A DNA stretch of 64,000 bases, taken from Apus apus (taxonomy: Eukaryota > Chordata > Aves > Apodiformes > Apodidae). Position 1 is the first letter of the stretch; every line of letters starts with the position of its first letter. The position numbers were made by a program, and so were the translations under genes. A model generated the notes under the pieces. That model did no database searches and was not told the origin of the DNA. It worked only from the letters and a program-made list of their open reading frames with translations. The stretch lies in NCBI RefSeq assembly GCF_020740795.1, contig NC_067312.1, positions 36,618,905 to 36,682,904 on the forward strand, read 5' to 3'. Positions 1 to 10,900 of this stretch are shown one piece after another.

Positions 1-849
1 TTGTCTGGCTTTTAAGTGCCAGCGTGTTCTTCCCTACTCATTCAAAGGAAGTCCAGGCAGGACCCTTTGGATGGCACAAACTACCTGTGGCTTAGTTGGT
101 AAACCTGGAATAAACACTCTAAGCAATTCCATAGTCTTTTAAAACTAGGAAGCTGCTAAAAAAATTAGATGGACTTGCCTACACGTATTTTGTTTCACAT
201 TTGTCAGCATTTCACTAGTTTCAGCTCAAACCAACTCACTGTACACACTGTACACACTGAGTTGCTGTAGAGAATAATCTAGTCTTCCTCAAACAACTTC
301 CATTCAAAGTATTTCTGACTTTTCCTGAAGATGCCTTTAGTGAGAGCCATTCTGATGTTACACGTCTTGTAGAAGGTGCCAGTTGCTTCTATTTTCAGGA
401 ATGAAAGTGCTGGTTTGTGTTGCAGTAGCAATCTTATTTGAGGACACAACTTCTTTAGGCCAAGCTGCGTGGAGCTTTTAACCTGTTGGTAACAATGGTC
501 ACCAAAATAGATCAGAGCTGAGCTTTAACTGTTGTACCTTTGAGAAAGCTGCGTAACACGCAGCAAAAGCACCCTCAATTGGCCATGCCTGGTGTAGTCC
601 TGATGTCTCTGCAGCCTGCTTATCACTGCCTGTCAACATATTTAGAGGACTGAAGAGACTCACTCTGCAGTAATTTTGAAGCTGAGAAAATATTTATGTG
701 TATATATACATATATTTAGGGAATATTAATGAATTGCCTTGTTTCCAACACAAGTTCCATTGCTTCTGTTTAAAGTCTTTGGATTTGCATCAGCATTTCT
801 GACTGGATTAAGGAAGAGCCCAAATCCGGCCCAGCACTATCGGACTAAT
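1..849. other. upstream flank, no gene recognised
   Basis: AT-rich unique sequence before the CpG island. I see no exon, RNA gene or clear repeat. A small hairpin with 7-bp arms (232-238 and 258-264) encloses two copies of a TGTACACAC word. In other vertebrates MLLT3 lies upstream of FOCAD, but nothing here can be assigned to it. Confidence 0.5.
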
Positions 850-1052
850 TCATGCCTTACACCCTGCACCCGACACGCGGTGAAACCCCGCGACACGGGG
901 CTCGGGCAGCAGGGAGCAGTTCTGCCCTCCCGGCGCGCTCACGCAGCCACGCCACGCAGAAGCGTCCTGGTGCCTCAGCCTCATCTCGCTAGGACGGCAC
1001 CGCACTCCCCGCCCGCGGGCAGCAGCACGCAGCGCCCCCGCCGGCCCCGCCA

Positions 1053-1165
1053 CCCGCAGCCCCAGCCCCCCGCACCGCCCAGCCCGCAGCCCCAGCCCCC
1101 CGCACCGCCCAGCCCCCGCACCGCCCAGCCCGCAGCCCCATTCCTCCCGCACCGCCCAGCCCGCA
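1053..1165. repeat. C-rich minisatellite in the promoter
   Basis: The 15-mer CGCACCGCCCAGCCC occurs four times, starting at 1071, 1101, 1117 and 1149. The first two copies are embedded in an almost exact 30-bp tandem unit. The minus strand is G-rich with repeated GGG runs, so it could form quadruplexes. Copy number may vary between individuals. Confidence 0.85.
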
Positions 1166-1190
1166 GCCACTGCGCACGCACCGCCCGCCG

Positions 1191-1200
1191 CGCAGGCGCC
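1191..1200. promoter_or_regulatory. NRF1-type binding site
   Basis: GCGCAGGCGC matches the palindromic NRF1 core GCGCANGCGC. A weaker near-match (TGCGCACGCA) starts about 20 bases upstream. NRF1 sites are common just upstream of the start of CpG-island housekeeping genes. Motif match only; occupancy is inferred. Confidence 0.5.
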
Positions 1201-1204
1201 TTGG

Positions 1205-1329
1205 GCGCGGGCGGCCGAGTCTCAGTGCCGGGGGTGGCCCGTGTCTGGCCTGGGCAGCCGTGCCAGCGTCCTGCGGAGGAGCGGGGGCCGCTGCTGCGGC
1301 CGGTCGAGCCGCTCGGGTAGCAGGGCGAG
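1205..1329 (+). other. FOCAD: candidate untranslated first exon of FOCAD
   Basis: The 3' edge is supported by the donor GCGAG|GTGAGG at 1329/1330. The 5' edge is a guess, placed after the NRF1-like site. No in-frame link to the coding exon is needed because the start codon lies in the next exon. Other GT positions in the island could also serve, so RNA data would be needed to fix this exon. Confidence 0.35.
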
Positions 1330-1548
1330 GTGAGGGGCCGCGCTGGCCGGGCTGTGGCCGGGGACGCAGCCGAGCGCCGAGGTGGAGGGCACAGGGCCGC
1401 GGGGCGGGCGCCGGGCGGTGGCGGGGCCGCCGGACGCCGCGGGTCCCGGGAGCTGGCTGCGCTGTGCCGGGGCGCGCAGCCCCCGCGGCGCCCCGGGGGA
1501 CGTCTCTGCGGCGGGGGAGCGGGATCGCAGCCGCTGCTGCGGTGACTG

Positions 1549-1695
1549 CGTGCGGGGGGGGGGTCGTTGTTTGTGGTGGTCGGCTTTTTCGGTTTTGTTG
1601 GGGTGGGTTGTTGTTTTGTTGGTGGTGGTAGTTGGTTGGTTTTGGGGGTTTTGTGTGTGTATGTTTTTTTGCTTGTTTGTTTTTATGTCAAGTAG
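1549..1695 (+). repeat. G/T-rich low-complexity tract
   Basis: Immediately downstream of the CpG island, the + strand becomes almost pure G and T, with a run of ten G (1554-1563), TGG repeats and GTGT steps. The G-rich strand is the non-template strand for FOCAD, a strong GC-skew arrangement just inside the gene. Confidence 0.8.
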
Positions 1696-1994
1696 TTTAC
1701 GTGGAGGAGCTGTGAAGTGCTGGTCTTGCAGCACACCAGCGGTGGGGATGTCTGCAGGTATTCTCACTCCTCTGGTTTGGCGGGGTCACCGACTTGAATC
1801 TTGAGTTTTTAACAATGAGCAAAAGGCAGTAAATCTAGGAAATACGGTCTCGGTGTTCCCAGGGATCATTTTCTGTTGTTGAGCTTAGCTTACATTATCA
1901 TTGTTACTTTCAGTAAACTGGTGTGGACCATATGTGAAGGTGTCATGCCATGACCTCTCTCTTGTTCATTTCCTTTAGCATTGCTTGTCCTTTT

Positions 1995-2620
1995 TAGCGT
2001 TAGGATGCTGTACTGGATTTACGTGGCAAGGTTTTAGTAGAGTGGGGGTCCACAGGAGTGACTTCTGTGAGAAGATGCCAGAAGCCTCTCCCATGTCTGA
2101 CAGAGCCAGCCCCAGTTCCAATTAAGTCCAAGACAGACCCGCCTCTCGCCAAGGCTGAGCCCATCAGCGGTGGTGGTAGCACCTCTGTGATGACGTATCT
2201 AAGAAGGGGAAAAAACTGCTGCACAACAGCAGCTGGGAGAGGGGAGTGAGAAGGCCAGGTTGGATAAGGCCTTGTGCAGCCTGGTCTAGTGTGAGGTGTC
2301 CCTGCTCATGGCAGGGAGGTTGAAGCCTGATGGTCTTTAAGGTCCATTCCAACCTTAACCATTCTGTGATTATGTGCAACAGCCCTGCCGATACCAAGGT
2401 CAGTGAATAAGGAAGGTGAGGAGGTGCTGCAGGTGCTGGAGCAGAGATTCCCCTGCATCCCCTAGTGAAGACCATAGGGAGGTAAGAGTGTCCCTCTGCA
2501 GCCCATGGAGGCCCACAGTGGAGTGGATATTGACTTGCAGCCTTTGGAGGACCCCACACCATAGCAGGTGGATGCACCCAAAGGAATATGCAGTGTGTTA
2601 GGTGAGGACGACTGTAAGAA
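1995..2620 (+). repeat. avian dispersed repeat interrupted by a CR1
   Basis: I recognise this from bird genomes as a moderately repeated element. It includes a TGACGTATCTAAGAAGGGG segment and a 3' part reading GGAGCAGAGATTCCCCTGCA and GGTGGATGCACCCAAAGGA. Its class is uncertain: LTR of an endogenous retrovirus, or 5' region of a LINE. The left (1995-2248) and right (2377-2620) parts flank a CR1 3' end at 2249-2376. Limits are approximate. Confidence 0.6.
2249..2376 (+). mobile_element. CR1 LINE 3' fragment, nested
   Basis: Typical CR1 3' untranslated sequence: GGTTGGATAAGGCCTTG, then GGTCCATTCCAACCTTAACC, ending in ATTCTGTGATTATG, the CR1 octamer-like tail. Only about 128 bases remain, which is normal for 5'-truncated CR1. 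It sits inside the repeat at 1995-2620, so it is younger than that repeat. Confidence 0.85.
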
Positions 2621-5269
2621 TCTTCAAAATCCCTTTCAAAGTATCCTGTATTCTTTTTTTTTTTATTTCTGGACTCAGGGAAATGAGAAATAACTGCTCA
2701 CATGGAGGTTGTTTTGGGTATGGATGGATTTGTTTCAGGGTAATTCTGCTTCCTTTACAAGGGTTAATTTTTGTCTAACACTAGTATCTGTCAGCTGCAA
2801 CATGGAAATAAATTACACAATGCTCAAAGTAGTTAATGTTAAGGATGATTCTGCTAGGTGGGGTTTTTTTTGAGACAGAAAGCTGGGGTAAAACTTGTCA
2901 GTACTTTTCAAGGCTGTTGGTAGTCTGTAGAGGCCCTCACCAGCTCTCATGAGTCTGACCCTCCTTGGTTTTTTGGTAAAAGTCCGTCAAAAATAGGAGA
3001 CACTATTCTGTAGTTGCTTTTCCAGTTCTTGGGATTCTTCTGTGGAAATTATGCCATTCCTGGGAAGGAGAGAAAGGTATTGTGAAATACTTAGGCTTGT
3101 AGCTGGTTAGAGAAGGCGCTTGGCATACTGACAGGACTGGGCAGTAACCATGATTCCTAAAAGGTGACAAAGCAGTTGTTCAGAATTTTTTGTATTAATA
3201 GAAAGTGGTCTCCAAATGAAAGTAGCTACATAAACTGAAGAAAAGGAAAAACCCTCAACTTTTTTTTCTTTAATATTTTCACAGTAAGTCTTGACCTAAT
3301 AATGATAGCTTTCACATCTTCATTGTCAAAAAGCAAGGCACTGGATTAAGAGAAGGGTTTAGTTTTTGGTTTTGTTTTCTGGTTGTTGTTGGTTTTTTTA
3401 CTACTTCCAGATTTAGATAATGCCGAGGCTCCATTTTATAAATCAACTTGGAATTTTCTGCAGTTATTTTGGTTATCTTTTGGCTCTGCAGTTACTACCA
3501 ACCGCAGCTATGCTTCTCCTAAACCTTTTCTTACTGTTTTTGTCTTATATTATCATCACCTTCAGTGCACAGATGGTGTTTCTGTGGAGGTTGATATTGG
3601 GAAGACTGGAAGTGATGCTTTGAGATGTGGCATATAAATGAATGAATAACATCATAGGGAGGCATGCCCAGCTGATGAATGCACTAGCAATTCTTAACCA
3701 TTTTGTAAGTGAAGTTTCAAGCTGCTAACTTAATTTCATCTCCAGATGCCAATATTAACGTTATTTGAAAGCATATCTTTTTAAAGCTTTCAAAACCCAG
3801 TAGCCACTACCCTTTGATGGGGTTCTACTTCCTTAAAGTTTTCCTTTTGGTAATTTTTAAATTTGCTAAATGATGTCTGTAAACTTCTTATCTCTTCTCA
3901 GAAGAATGAAATGTTAGTGGTACTCTGACAACATTGCCAGTAATCATGTTCCATGATCTGTTTCTTTGAGGGTTCAAAGCCAGCAGAGAGAAAGTGAGTG
4001 TTCCAAATAATGTATCATAAGAAGAAATACATATTTTTGCACAGATGAGTAACAATATGCATAGATCAGGAGAACTATAAAACAGCATTTAATGTTTGTA
4101 TTTTAGTAGCATGAAATAATAGCATTCAACAGCCTAGTTATGAAGAAATATTTTATTAAATATGTATTTGAGATAAAAAACTTACTGCCTGTTGTACCTG
4201 TTCAAAACCTGTGTGGAAATAGATGATAAAGTAATGAGAGTAATCTTTATTCTGTTCCTCTTCATGATACTTGAACTTTAAATGTTTCAGTGTATCTGTA
4301 TTTTAGAGGTTCTAATTATTTTATATAATTTCTGAAGGAAGAGAACTCTACTTGCTTAGTGTGAACCATGTAGGCAAATCCATGCCCTGCTTGTGCTTTG
4401 TTGAGTTAAGATGTCATTGTGATGCTTGCTTGAAGTTCATTTTGTAGTGAAGGCTGATGGCCTTTGGTTTCTAGCGTGTCAGGTTTCTAGAACTATGTGT
4501 TTTAATGTGCTATTCAAAAAAATGCCACTAGAGTTGGATGCAGTGTGTTCCTGTGTTTTTTGGTAACATTTTGCAATTGCCTTGCTATCTAAGCTTTGCA
4601 GGGATGTGCCGGGCGACATCTTTATGTTTCATTCATCTGGTTCCTTATTCTAAAAGTTCAGATCAGAAACTGTGGAAGCATCTGTTCAACCGAGGATGCA
4701 GTTTTCTCCTTATTTCTGCCGTGATAATGTATTTCCTTGTGATAACTTGGGTTGTAAATGTCTAGAGCCCAGAAAGAGAGGGATTAGAAAAGATAGTAGG
4801 AAAGTACAGACTTTAAACTTCAGGAGGTCAGATTTTGACTTCTTCAGGGTACACTTTGGTAGGACCCTGTGAGAGGTAGCTTTGAAGGGTGAAGATGCCC
4901 AGGAAAACTGACAGAGCTATAAGCACAACATAAGGTGCAAGGAAAGACTGTCCTAGTACTCAGGGCACCAAACTACTGGAAAACTAAACAGTGCACTCCA
5001 AAGCAAAATTGGCAGAATACAGGAAGCAGAAGCAGGAGCAGTCCAGAGAGGCACAGTTTAGAAACGTTGCTTGAGTATACAGAGATGTTGTTAACCAAGC
5101 TGATGCTCAGTGCGAATTGAAACTTTCGAAAGAGATGTCAGTGGCAGCAAGAGGATCTTCTGCTGTTACGTTAATAGTAAAATGTTAAGAAAAAGAGGTA
5201 GGACATCTTCATTTTCCTAAGAGAGCTGGCTCACGCCCTTTGAGTTTGCTTTCTGTTTATCTTCAGAAT

Positions 5270-6770
5270 GTCGTGGAGATGTGCAATGACTGCAGAAAGA
5301 CAAGTATTGACCCATTTTTGAAAAAGGCAAAAAGGTCAGCTTGGAGTACAACAAGCATGTCAACCTCGCTTCAGTCTGTGGGAAAATTGTGGAGTGCATC
5401 CTCTTGGAACGTATTTCTGGGAATGAAAAGGAGGAGGATCCAATTGACTAGAAGCCGGTCAGAGTTTGTATAGTCCCTGGAAAGGGTGAGGAACATATCC
5501 TTGTAGAAGCCATTTCTAAATGCAAGAACAGAGTATGACTAGAAGCAGTCAGCTTGGATTTACCAAGGACAAAAAATGGCTTCTTGACCAGCTTCATTGC
5601 TTTCTATAATAAAGTTACTTGTGCCTTGAACAAGGAGACAGTAGTCAATTTTGTATACTTCAGCAAGACCTTTGATATAGTGTTCAGTTGTCTCCCTATC
5701 ACCAAACTGGTGAAAAATGGCTTGGGTAAGTGGAAAACTGGATGGTTGAGCTCAAAGGGTGGTGATCAGTGGCACAAAGTCTATCAGACTGGCAAGTAAT
5801 GGTGTCTTGGCAGGTGTCAGTAGTGGGCCCAATGCTACATAGTGCCTTTGTAAATGACTTAGATGATGAGATGGTGTGTGCTCAGGAAATTTGTGGCCAA
5901 CACTGAATTGCAGAGGGAAATTCAAAGCACTGGTAGGTAGGTTGCTCTTCAGGTGGCCCTAGATACTTTAGAGAAGTGGACTGACAGGAGCCTCTTGCAG
6001 TTCAATATGGAGCAACACAAGGTCTTGCATCTGAAATTAAGTGGTCCCATGCAGCATTACAGGCAGGGGATGACTGCCTAGGAAGCAGATCTACAGAAAA
6101 GACCCAAATGGTAGGACGTAGTAGTCACCAAGAGGAAGGTCAGTCAGCAGTGCGTTGTGGAGCAAAGAAAGCCAGCTGCATCTGGGGCTGTATTAGTATG
6201 AATGTGACAGCTGTGGCTGTGATTGTTCCGCTCTGTGTAACACTCGTGAGATAGTGTCTGGAGTGCTACACCTGGAATTTGGGCTCCCCAGTACTGGAGT
6301 GAGTCCGGTAGGGGCCACCAAGATGGTCAGGGGTCTGAAGCACCAAGCGTAAAACGGAAGGCTGAGAAAGCTGTGCCCATTCAGCTTGGAGAGGGGAAGG
6401 CAAAGGAGGGATGTTACTGCCATTTGCATTTACCTAATGGGAGGATGTACAAAAGATGGAATCAGATGACTCAGGTGCACAGCGATAGGACAAGAGACAA
6501 CAGGCACAACCTGGCTATATACAAATTAAAATTATTATGCATACAAATCAGAATTCCTTGTAAGTATTTAGGAAGAAGGTTGTTGGTGTTTTTTGTTGGT
6601 TTTTTTCCATGAGAGTACTTGAATATTGCAACAACTTGCCTAGGAAGACATGGAGGTTTTTGGGACTTGACGGGACTTTACATAGAGCAAGCTGATCTAA
6701 TCAGACCAGATTGCCAAGGATTTGACCTTGATGACCCCTGGAGATCTTTGTTTGCTGTAGCAATCATACT
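5270..6770 (+). mobile_element. old, decayed CR1-like LINE
   Basis: Broken frames on the + strand resemble CR1 reverse transcriptase: a stretch like 'cow VCGKIMECILLERI' at about 5345-5420 without an intact frame, a segment reading DLPRTKNGFLTSF at 5555, then VNFVYFSKTFDIV at 5645, equivalent to the conserved [11 protein letters not shown] block. Downstream, 6480-6530 resembles the 'DRTRDNRHNL' C-terminal part. The 3' end near 6700-6760 still looks like the CR1 'TTGGACTAGATGACC' tail. Many stops and frameshifts show it is much older than the other CR1 copies here. Boundaries are approximate. Confidence 0.65.
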
Positions 6771-7904
6771 TCTTGTAAAAAAGAGGCAAGATGTAAACTC
6801 TAGTTCAATATGCACTCATTTGTTATATGAACTTCTGTTGTCTCAAAATACAATTAAATCTATTCTAAAACAATGCAAGCCGAGACTGGCATAATTCTGG
6901 GTGCAGCTAATGTGGTTTTTTGTTTGTTGTTTGTTTTTTCCTCCTAAGCATTCAGAGATGTTATTCACAAGTACATGGGAATATTTTGCTGTTTAACTGC
7001 CAGGACTTCATATTCATTGAGGTGGTAACTCTTAATTTTGAGTTTTCCTACTGTGTATGGTGTTTGTAGTGTCACATGCTGCATTTGCGTGTTTCCAAAG
7101 TTTAATTCTGTCTTACTGAAACGTAAGTGGTAAGATTCTGAACACATCATGCCAATTACATGTCTTGAATTTGGAGCACCACATATGTATGCTTTCTCAG
7201 GATTACATTTAGGTTCTCCGCAAGTGCTAGGTTTGTAAATTTGTTTTTAAGGAAGCCATCCTGAGAGACTGGACATGTGTTGACAGTAAAATGAAATGTT
7301 TGAATATTTGCTGTTGGCCATCAATTACACTGGTGTGCTACAAGGTAGTGTAACTTTCTGTTTTTCTCCAGTTTGGATTTCTGTGTGCTTGTGAGTGCCT
7401 GTATATTTGAACTTAGAGACATTTTTTGTCAAGTGTTCCAGCCCCTAACTGCAGTTACCATTTATAGTCTTACAGGTGGGTTTTTTGTTTGTTTTATTTC
7501 TGGTTTTGCATTAAATAATTGGAAGATTTGTGGAGAATTTTGCATTTAAAATAATGTTTTAGAAACTGAGAACACTCCTCTTGAGCTGTCCCATTTTCAA
7601 GTTAACGAGAGATATTAACTCTCAAGGATAAATACTGCCACAGTAGATACATTCTGTGTCATATGGAACTGTGTATTTGCTCAAAGAACTGTTGATCACC
7701 CATTCTTTGTGCAAGACTATTCAACATTTCTTGGGTTTAAGCCCATAAAGCAAGGTGATATGGTAGACTTAGGAGCAGAAAGAAAATGCTTTAGTGCTTA
7801 CATCTGTGATTAAGTACAACAAAAATAATGTGTTCTGTTTTTTTTCTGGCAAATAGCATGCTTTCTTTCCTAGTGCTAAATATGTTATTTATTCTCTTGT
7901 ACAG

Positions 7905-7936
7905 AGGGAGAGGTAGTGTCGTATGACAGAGCCAAA
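7905..7936 (+). promoter_or_regulatory. FOCAD: 5' UTR part of first coding exon, with an upstream ATG
   Basis: The exon begins after TTGTACAG (AG at 7903-7904). An upstream ATG at 7923, with C at -3 and A at +4 (weak context), is out of frame with the FOCAD ATG at 7937. Its frame reads through the start codon, crosses the first coding splice and ends at TGA 12557-12559, a 28-codon overlapping uORF. The FOCAD ATG has A at -3 and should be favoured by leaky scanning. Confidence 0.7.
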
Positions 7937-7993
7937 ATGTTGGAGGACATCAAGAAGCGCTTTGAGTTTCCTAATGCAGTTATTCAGTCACAG
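7937..7993 (+). CDS. FOCAD: FOCAD coding exon 1 (residues 1-19)
   Basis: Encodes the start MLEDIKKRFEFPNAVIQSQ. This ATG is chosen because the reading aligns with the known vertebrate N-terminus (human begins M-S-D-D-I and keeps KRFEFPN and IQSQ) and has A at -3. The donor is CAG|GTAATT and the exon ends in phase 0. The acceptor of the same exon is at 7904, so 32 bases of the exon are untranslated. The N-terminus is charged and shows no signal peptide, in keeping with a cytosolic protein. Confidence 0.95.
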
Positions 7994-10900
7994 GTAATTT
8001 TTTTATAGGCATGAAGCAAACTGAGTTGTCTGGGGAGACCTGTGTTCCAAGGCCCACTGCCTTGACTGTAAAAAGGTGATAAGAAAGACTTCTTTTCTTG
8101 GTGGGGGGGAGGTGTGGGTGAGGCTGGGGCCGGTTGGTTCCAAAGGCAGAAAACTGTAGAAGCAGAGTTTTCTTAGGTTGCAAACAAATACTAATGGGCA
8201 TCTCTGTGTAATCCATATCTAAGGTCTAAAAAAGTGTGTTGTACTGCAGGTGTGCTTATGGCATTACTAGCCTTGATAAGTAGGACGTAGTATCTCTGAA
8301 CCAGTTCATTTTTCATCAGTGCAGAAGGATGTCCCCATGGTACAAGTATTGCTGAAATGTCTTGGTTCATCACTACAGCTGCACATAATTAAGTTCTGCT
8401 TATGTGCTTTGGTTGATTTTGTGCTGTGCTCAGGTTGTTTTGCTAGTTTCCACTTATATTCTGTGACCTCTGAAAAGCATGCAGTAATCTTCAGGCTGTC
8501 ATCAGGCCAGGATTCAACTTAATGACAGAATGTCTTTTCTTTCTGGGACCAACCAAGACATCTGCTCTGCCGAGCACATACGAAACAGGCAAGGATCAGT
8601 GAAGTGAGGAACGTGAGCATAGTTTTGTACACCAGAAAGTTTTACTGGTGAATCAAATTTTTGGAATGCAGTGAGCTAGTCTACATTTTACTTTCCTGTA
8701 TTGCTCACTGCAAAAGCCGCTTTCTATTGATAAGCCCCTTTGCCAGTGTAATGAAAGTGTTTTAGGTATGTCGGTGTGAACTAATTTCTGAAATGCCTAA
8801 TAAGCAGGAAAAAAGAAAAATATTAGAAGAATCACTTGGTAAGAGCACAAAAAAAAAGATCTAATCTGCGTGGGGAGCATGTTGTTGCACTTGCAATGGC
8901 ATAGTTGCAGAGAAACAGAGACCTGTGTCTGACTTTATCCCATATTCCATTTCTGTTTGCACAAAAGTAAGATTCCCAAATAATAAACTGTATTTTTAAG
9001 CTAAACGTGTTAGAGTACTTACCCAAACCTTTGAAAGATACGATCTTTTCAGTCTAGGAAGATTTAAACTGTCATCTTTCCTGGGTATATTAATTGTTAT
9101 CTCAGAGTTCTACTGTTTGTCATGTCAGGCCAGCAACTGGTAGCTAAATGAAGTGTAAATAAATATTAAATGGAGAAAGAATTAGTTTACTTCCTCCAAA
9201 AGTAAGGATCTGTCTGTATCATAGTGGAGCAGATGTATCTTCTGTTCTGGATGCATTGATAATCTAAAACATTTGTTTCCCCTTTCTAGGAAAAGGTGGT
9301 TTTCTGTGTACCAGTATCAATGATAATGAAACATGAAAGAATAAGGCATTAGAGATGAGTCAGAAAGCAAAAGCATGGGATCAAACACCCCAAAGCCTTT
9401 TAGGGTAACTCAGTATTTTTAAAGGCAGTTTGAGGAAATCATACATTACTTCTATTAAATGAGAAGCTTAATCTTAAACCTCAAGTGAACAAGTGTATCC
9501 TGTTCTTTAGAACTGAAACTGTCATGCTTTAGAAGTGAAGCATGTTTTCGGAGAACCTTGAGATTATGAATCACAGAAACACAAAATGATAGTGTTTGGA
9601 AGGAACCTCTGGATATCATGTTATCCAACCCCTCTATTAGAGCAGAATCCCCTAGAGCAGATTTCACAGGAACATGTCCAGACAGGTTTTGAGTGTCTCC
9701 AGGCATGAAGACTCCACAATCTCCCTGGGCAGCTTATTCCAGTGCTCTGTTACCCTCAGAGTAAATAAGTATTTTCTTCTATTTAGGTTAAATCTCCTGT
9801 TTACTAGTTTGTGACCATTGCCCCTTGTTCTGTCACTGGACACCACTGAGAAGAGTCTGACCCCATCCTCCTGTCACCTGCCCTTTAGTTATTTATAAGC
9901 ATTAATGAGATCCCCCCTCAGCCTCTTTTTCTCTAAGCTAAACAAACCCAGCTCCCTGTCTTTCTTCATGCTGTAGATGCTCCAGTCTCTTAATCATTTT
10001 AGTGGCCCTGTGCTGGACTCTGTACAGTAGTTCCTTGTCCTTCTTGAACTGGGGAGCCCAGAACCAGATACAGTATTCCAGGTGAGGTCTCACCAGAACA
10101 GCGTAGAGGGGGAGGATAACTTCCCTTAACCTGCTGGGCACACTCTTCCTATTGCACTTCAAGATGCCATTGGTCTTCTTGGCTGCAAGGGCACATTGTT
10201 GGCTCATGGTCAGCCTGTTGTCCACCAGGACCCTGAGGTCCTTTTCCCCAGAGCGGCTCTTGAGCAGGTCAACTCCTAACCTGTAGTAGTGCATGGGGTT
10301 GTTCTTCCCCACATGGAGTACTCTACACTTGCCCTTATTGAACTTCATTAGGTTTCTCCCTGCCTAGCCCTCCAGCCTGTTCAAGTCACACTGGATGGCT
10401 GCACAGCCTTCTGGCTGGTCAGGCAATTTACCTGGTTTTGTATCATCAGCAAATTTGCTGACGGTACATTCTATCCCTTCATATAGGTCATCAATGAATA
10501 TATTGAACAGAACTGGACCCAGTACTGACCCCTGAGGGACACCACTAGTCACAGGCCTCCAGCTGGACTCAGCCCTGCTGACCATACCTCTTTGAGCTCT
10601 GTCCTTCAGCAAGTTCCTAATCCGTCTCACTACCCAATTGTCCAGTCCACACTTCTCAAGTTTGGTTGTGAGGATTCCATGGGCAACTGTGTTGAAAGCC
10701 TTGCTGAGGTCAAGGTAGACCATGTCAACTGCCTTCCCCTTGTCTGTCCATCTAGTTATGTCATCATAAACAGCTATTAGATTGGTCAAGCTTAACTTCC
10801 CCTTGGTGAGTCCATGCTGATTGCTCCTGATAACCCTGCTCTCCTAAACATGCTTTGGGTGGTGTGGAGAATAAGCTGTTCCATCACCTTTCCAGGGTAA

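Larger units (their letters stand above)
850..1560 (+). promoter_or_regulatory. FOCAD: CpG island, probable FOCAD promoter
   Basis: This is the only strongly GC- and CpG-rich block in the window. It lies upstream of the first coding exon and ends in a strong splice-donor context (GCGAG then GTGAGG at 1330), as expected for a TATA-less housekeeping promoter with a non-coding first exon. A C-rich minisatellite (1053-1165) and an NRF1-like motif (1191-1200) sit just upstream of the proposed exon. The exact transcription start cannot be read from sequence. Open frames on both strands here are composition artefacts, proline/alanine/arginine-rich with no homology I recognise. Confidence 0.75.
1330..7904 (+). 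other. FOCAD: FOCAD intron 1
   Basis: Runs from the proposed donor at 1330 to the acceptor TTGTACAG at 7904. Besides the G/T tract, it holds the split avian repeat with its CR1 insertion (1995-2620) and a decayed CR1 (about 5270-6770). The rest is AT-rich, with several T-rich and poly-T stretches and no exon I can support. Confidence 0.6.

Noticed and set aside
739..1320. 193-codon open frame on the + strand, and several on the minus strand between 850 and 1767
   Set aside because: Pro/Ala/Arg-rich translations produced by the CpG island and minisatellite, overlapping on both strands; no recognisable protein domain.
1205..1329. Coding potential in the proposed first exon
   Set aside because: The frame does not connect to the FOCAD start; vertebrate FOCAD begins at the ATG in the next exon, so this exon is treated as untranslated.
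10364..10789. 141-codon minus-strand frame with a reverse transcriptase signature
   Set aside because: It is part of the CR1 at 9563-11912, with adjacent RT pieces in other frames, so it is not a host gene.
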